From an uncultured Luteitalea sp. (GTDB lineage: Bacteria > Acidobacteriota > Vicinamibacteria > Vicinamibacterales > Vicinamibacteraceae), in assembly GCA_934541105.1 (NCBI GenBank), contig CAKTDA010000001.1, positions 682,001-746,000 of the forward strand: 64,000 bases of DNA, in the 5' to 3' direction. The position numbers were made by a program, and so were the translations under genes. The notes under the pieces were generated by a model. That model saw only the letters and a program-made list of their open reading frames with translations. It had not been told where the DNA came from and made no database searches. This document shows, piece by piece, positions 63,089 to 64,000 of this stretch (its first letter is position 1; the number at the start of each line of letters is the position of its first letter).

Positions 63089-64000
63089 ATGCGATCGCGC
63101 GAGATTCGGCGTGGATTCCTCGACTTCTTCGATGCCAGGGGCCACCGTCCGGTGCAGAGTTCGTCGCTCGTGCCCGGCGACGACCCCACCCTGCTGTTCA
63201 CGAACGCCGGGATGAACCAGTTCAAGGACGTGTTCCTCGGCAAGGAGCGGCGCGACTACCGGCGCGCGACGACGGCGCAGAAGTGCATGCGCGTCAGCGG
63301 CAAGCACAACGACCTCGACAACGTCGGCCCCTCGCCGCGGCATCACACGTTCTTCGAGATGCTCGGCAACTTCTCGTTCGGCGACTACTTCAAGGCCGAG
63401 GCCATCCCGTTCGCGTGGGAACTGCTCACCGACGTCTGGGGCCTGCCGAAGGAACGCCTGTACGCCACCATCTTCATGGGCCAGCCCGACGTCCCCCGCG
63501 ACGACCAGGCGTACGAGCTGTGGCGGCAGTTCCTGCCCGCAGACCGGATCGGCGAGCTCGGCGCCGAGGACAACTTCTGGCAGATGGGCGACACCGGCCC
63601 CTGCGGGCGCTGCTCCGAGATCTACTTCGTGAAGGACGACGGTTCCATGATGGAGATCTGGAACAACGTGTTCATGGAGTTCGATCGCCAGCCGGGGGGC
63701 GTGCTGGTGCCGCTGCCGGCGCCCTCGATCGACACGGGCATGGGCCTCGAGCGCATCACCGCCGTGCTGCAGGGCGTCGAGAGCAACTACGACACCGACC
63801 TGTTCCAGCCGCTGCTGCAGGAGATCGCCCGGATGTGCGGGCAGCCCTACACGGGCCCCGACGCCGCGAGCACGTCGATGCGCGTGATTGCCGACCACAT
63901 GCGCGCGACGACGTTCCTCATCGCGGACGGCGTGATGCCGAGCAACGAGTGGCGCGGGTATGTGCTCCGCAAGATCATGCGGCGCGCCATGCGGCACGGC
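63089..64000 (+). CDS. alaS: Alanyl-tRNA synthetase (N-terminal part; runs off window)
   Basis: 304 codons are visible before the right edge. REIRRGFLDFFDARGHRPVQSSSLVP, LLFTNAGMNQFKDVFLG, QKCMRVSGKHNDLDNVG, TFFEMLGNFSFGDYFK, DNFWQMGDTGPCGRCSEIY, IDTGMGLERITAVLQG and WRGYVLRKIMRRAMRHG are the class II AlaRS motifs (each within a longer match). The catalytic domain is nearly complete; editing and C-Ala domains lie outside. ATG 63089 follows GGAGGG. The recX-alaS order is common, here split by a CBM9-like gene on the other strand. Confidence 0.97.
   Translation, partial: MRSREIRRGFLDFFDARGHRPVQSSSLVPGDDPTLLFTNAGMNQFKDVFLGKERRDYRRATTAQKCMRVSGKHNDLDNVGPSPRHHTFFEMLGNFSFGDYFKAEAIPFAWELLTDVWGLPKERLYATIFMGQPDVPRDDQAYELWRQFLPADRIGELGAEDNFWQMGDTGPCGRCSEIYFVKDDGSMMEIWNNVFMEFDRQPGGVLVPLPAPSIDTGMGLERITAVLQGVESNYDTDLFQPLLQEIARMCGQPYTGPDAASTSMRVIADHMRATTFLIADGVMPSNEWRGYVLRKIMRRAMRHG

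Overview
The window is high-GC bacterial chromosome, about 99% coding, with 53 protein genes (two cut by the window edges) and two tRNAs. It looks like an Acidobacteriota genome, most likely a soil Vicinamibacteria-type lineage. That is inferred from the gene families: a VWFA-related acidobacterial protein, an Oar-like TonB receptor with a carboxypeptidase-regulatory domain, several Tat-exported Gfo/Idh/MocA oxidoreductases, DUF1844, DUF1080, BshC and a PEP-CTERM protein. No insertion sequence, prophage, rRNA or CRISPR array was seen.

Layout. 1-14.4 kb is mostly secreted and carbohydrate-related genes: a VWFA protein, a Gfo/Idh oxidoreductase, a CxxCH beta-propeller protein, a PA-domain metallopeptidase, inositol-phosphate synthase divergent from a LysR regulator and an SSS symporter, a hydrolase-LuxR fusion and a DUF1080 protein. 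14.4-16.2 kb holds a MntA-HepT toxin-antitoxin pair, a tandem repeat, tRNA-Cys, tRNA-Gly and yraN. 16.2-18.5 kb holds a Tat-exported isomerase-like protein divergent from an HGSNAT-like membrane protein. 18.6-24.8 kb is a seven-gene minus-strand operon (DUF1844, MBL hydrolase, ribF, unknown, cysS, class III aminotransferase, propeller). 24.8-34.9 kb has mazG and comEC overlapping tail to tail, then carB, carA and a membrane pseudokinase with PEGA domains that heads the carAB operon. 35-43.5 kb is a plus-strand run: bshC, a class A PBP, a parvulin lipoprotein, XdhC, a class V aminotransferase and an amidohydrolase. 43.5-50 kb has a PEP-CTERM protein, then hrcA-grpE-dnaJ-prmA behind a CIRCE-like operator (no dnaK), rsmE in reverse orientation, and a Ser/Thr kinase with a zinc ribbon. 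50-58.3 kb is a probable glycan/sugar utilisation locus: a TonB receptor and three Tat-exported Gfo/Idh oxidoreductases, divergent from a LacI regulator with a palindromic candidate operator. 58.4-64 kb has a PilT-type ATPase, a hybrid histidine kinase, recX, a CBM9-like protein and the start of alaS.

Cross-cutting observations. About nine genes have a good -10 hexamer only 7-9 nt before the start codon, mostly without a Shine-Dalgarno, which suggests leaderless mRNAs. Others have a clear GGAGG-type site. Several convergent gene pairs overlap (116, 40, 14 and 4 bp), and most other convergent ends carry GC-rich stem-loops without U-tracts. All functions are read from motifs by eye, with no database search.
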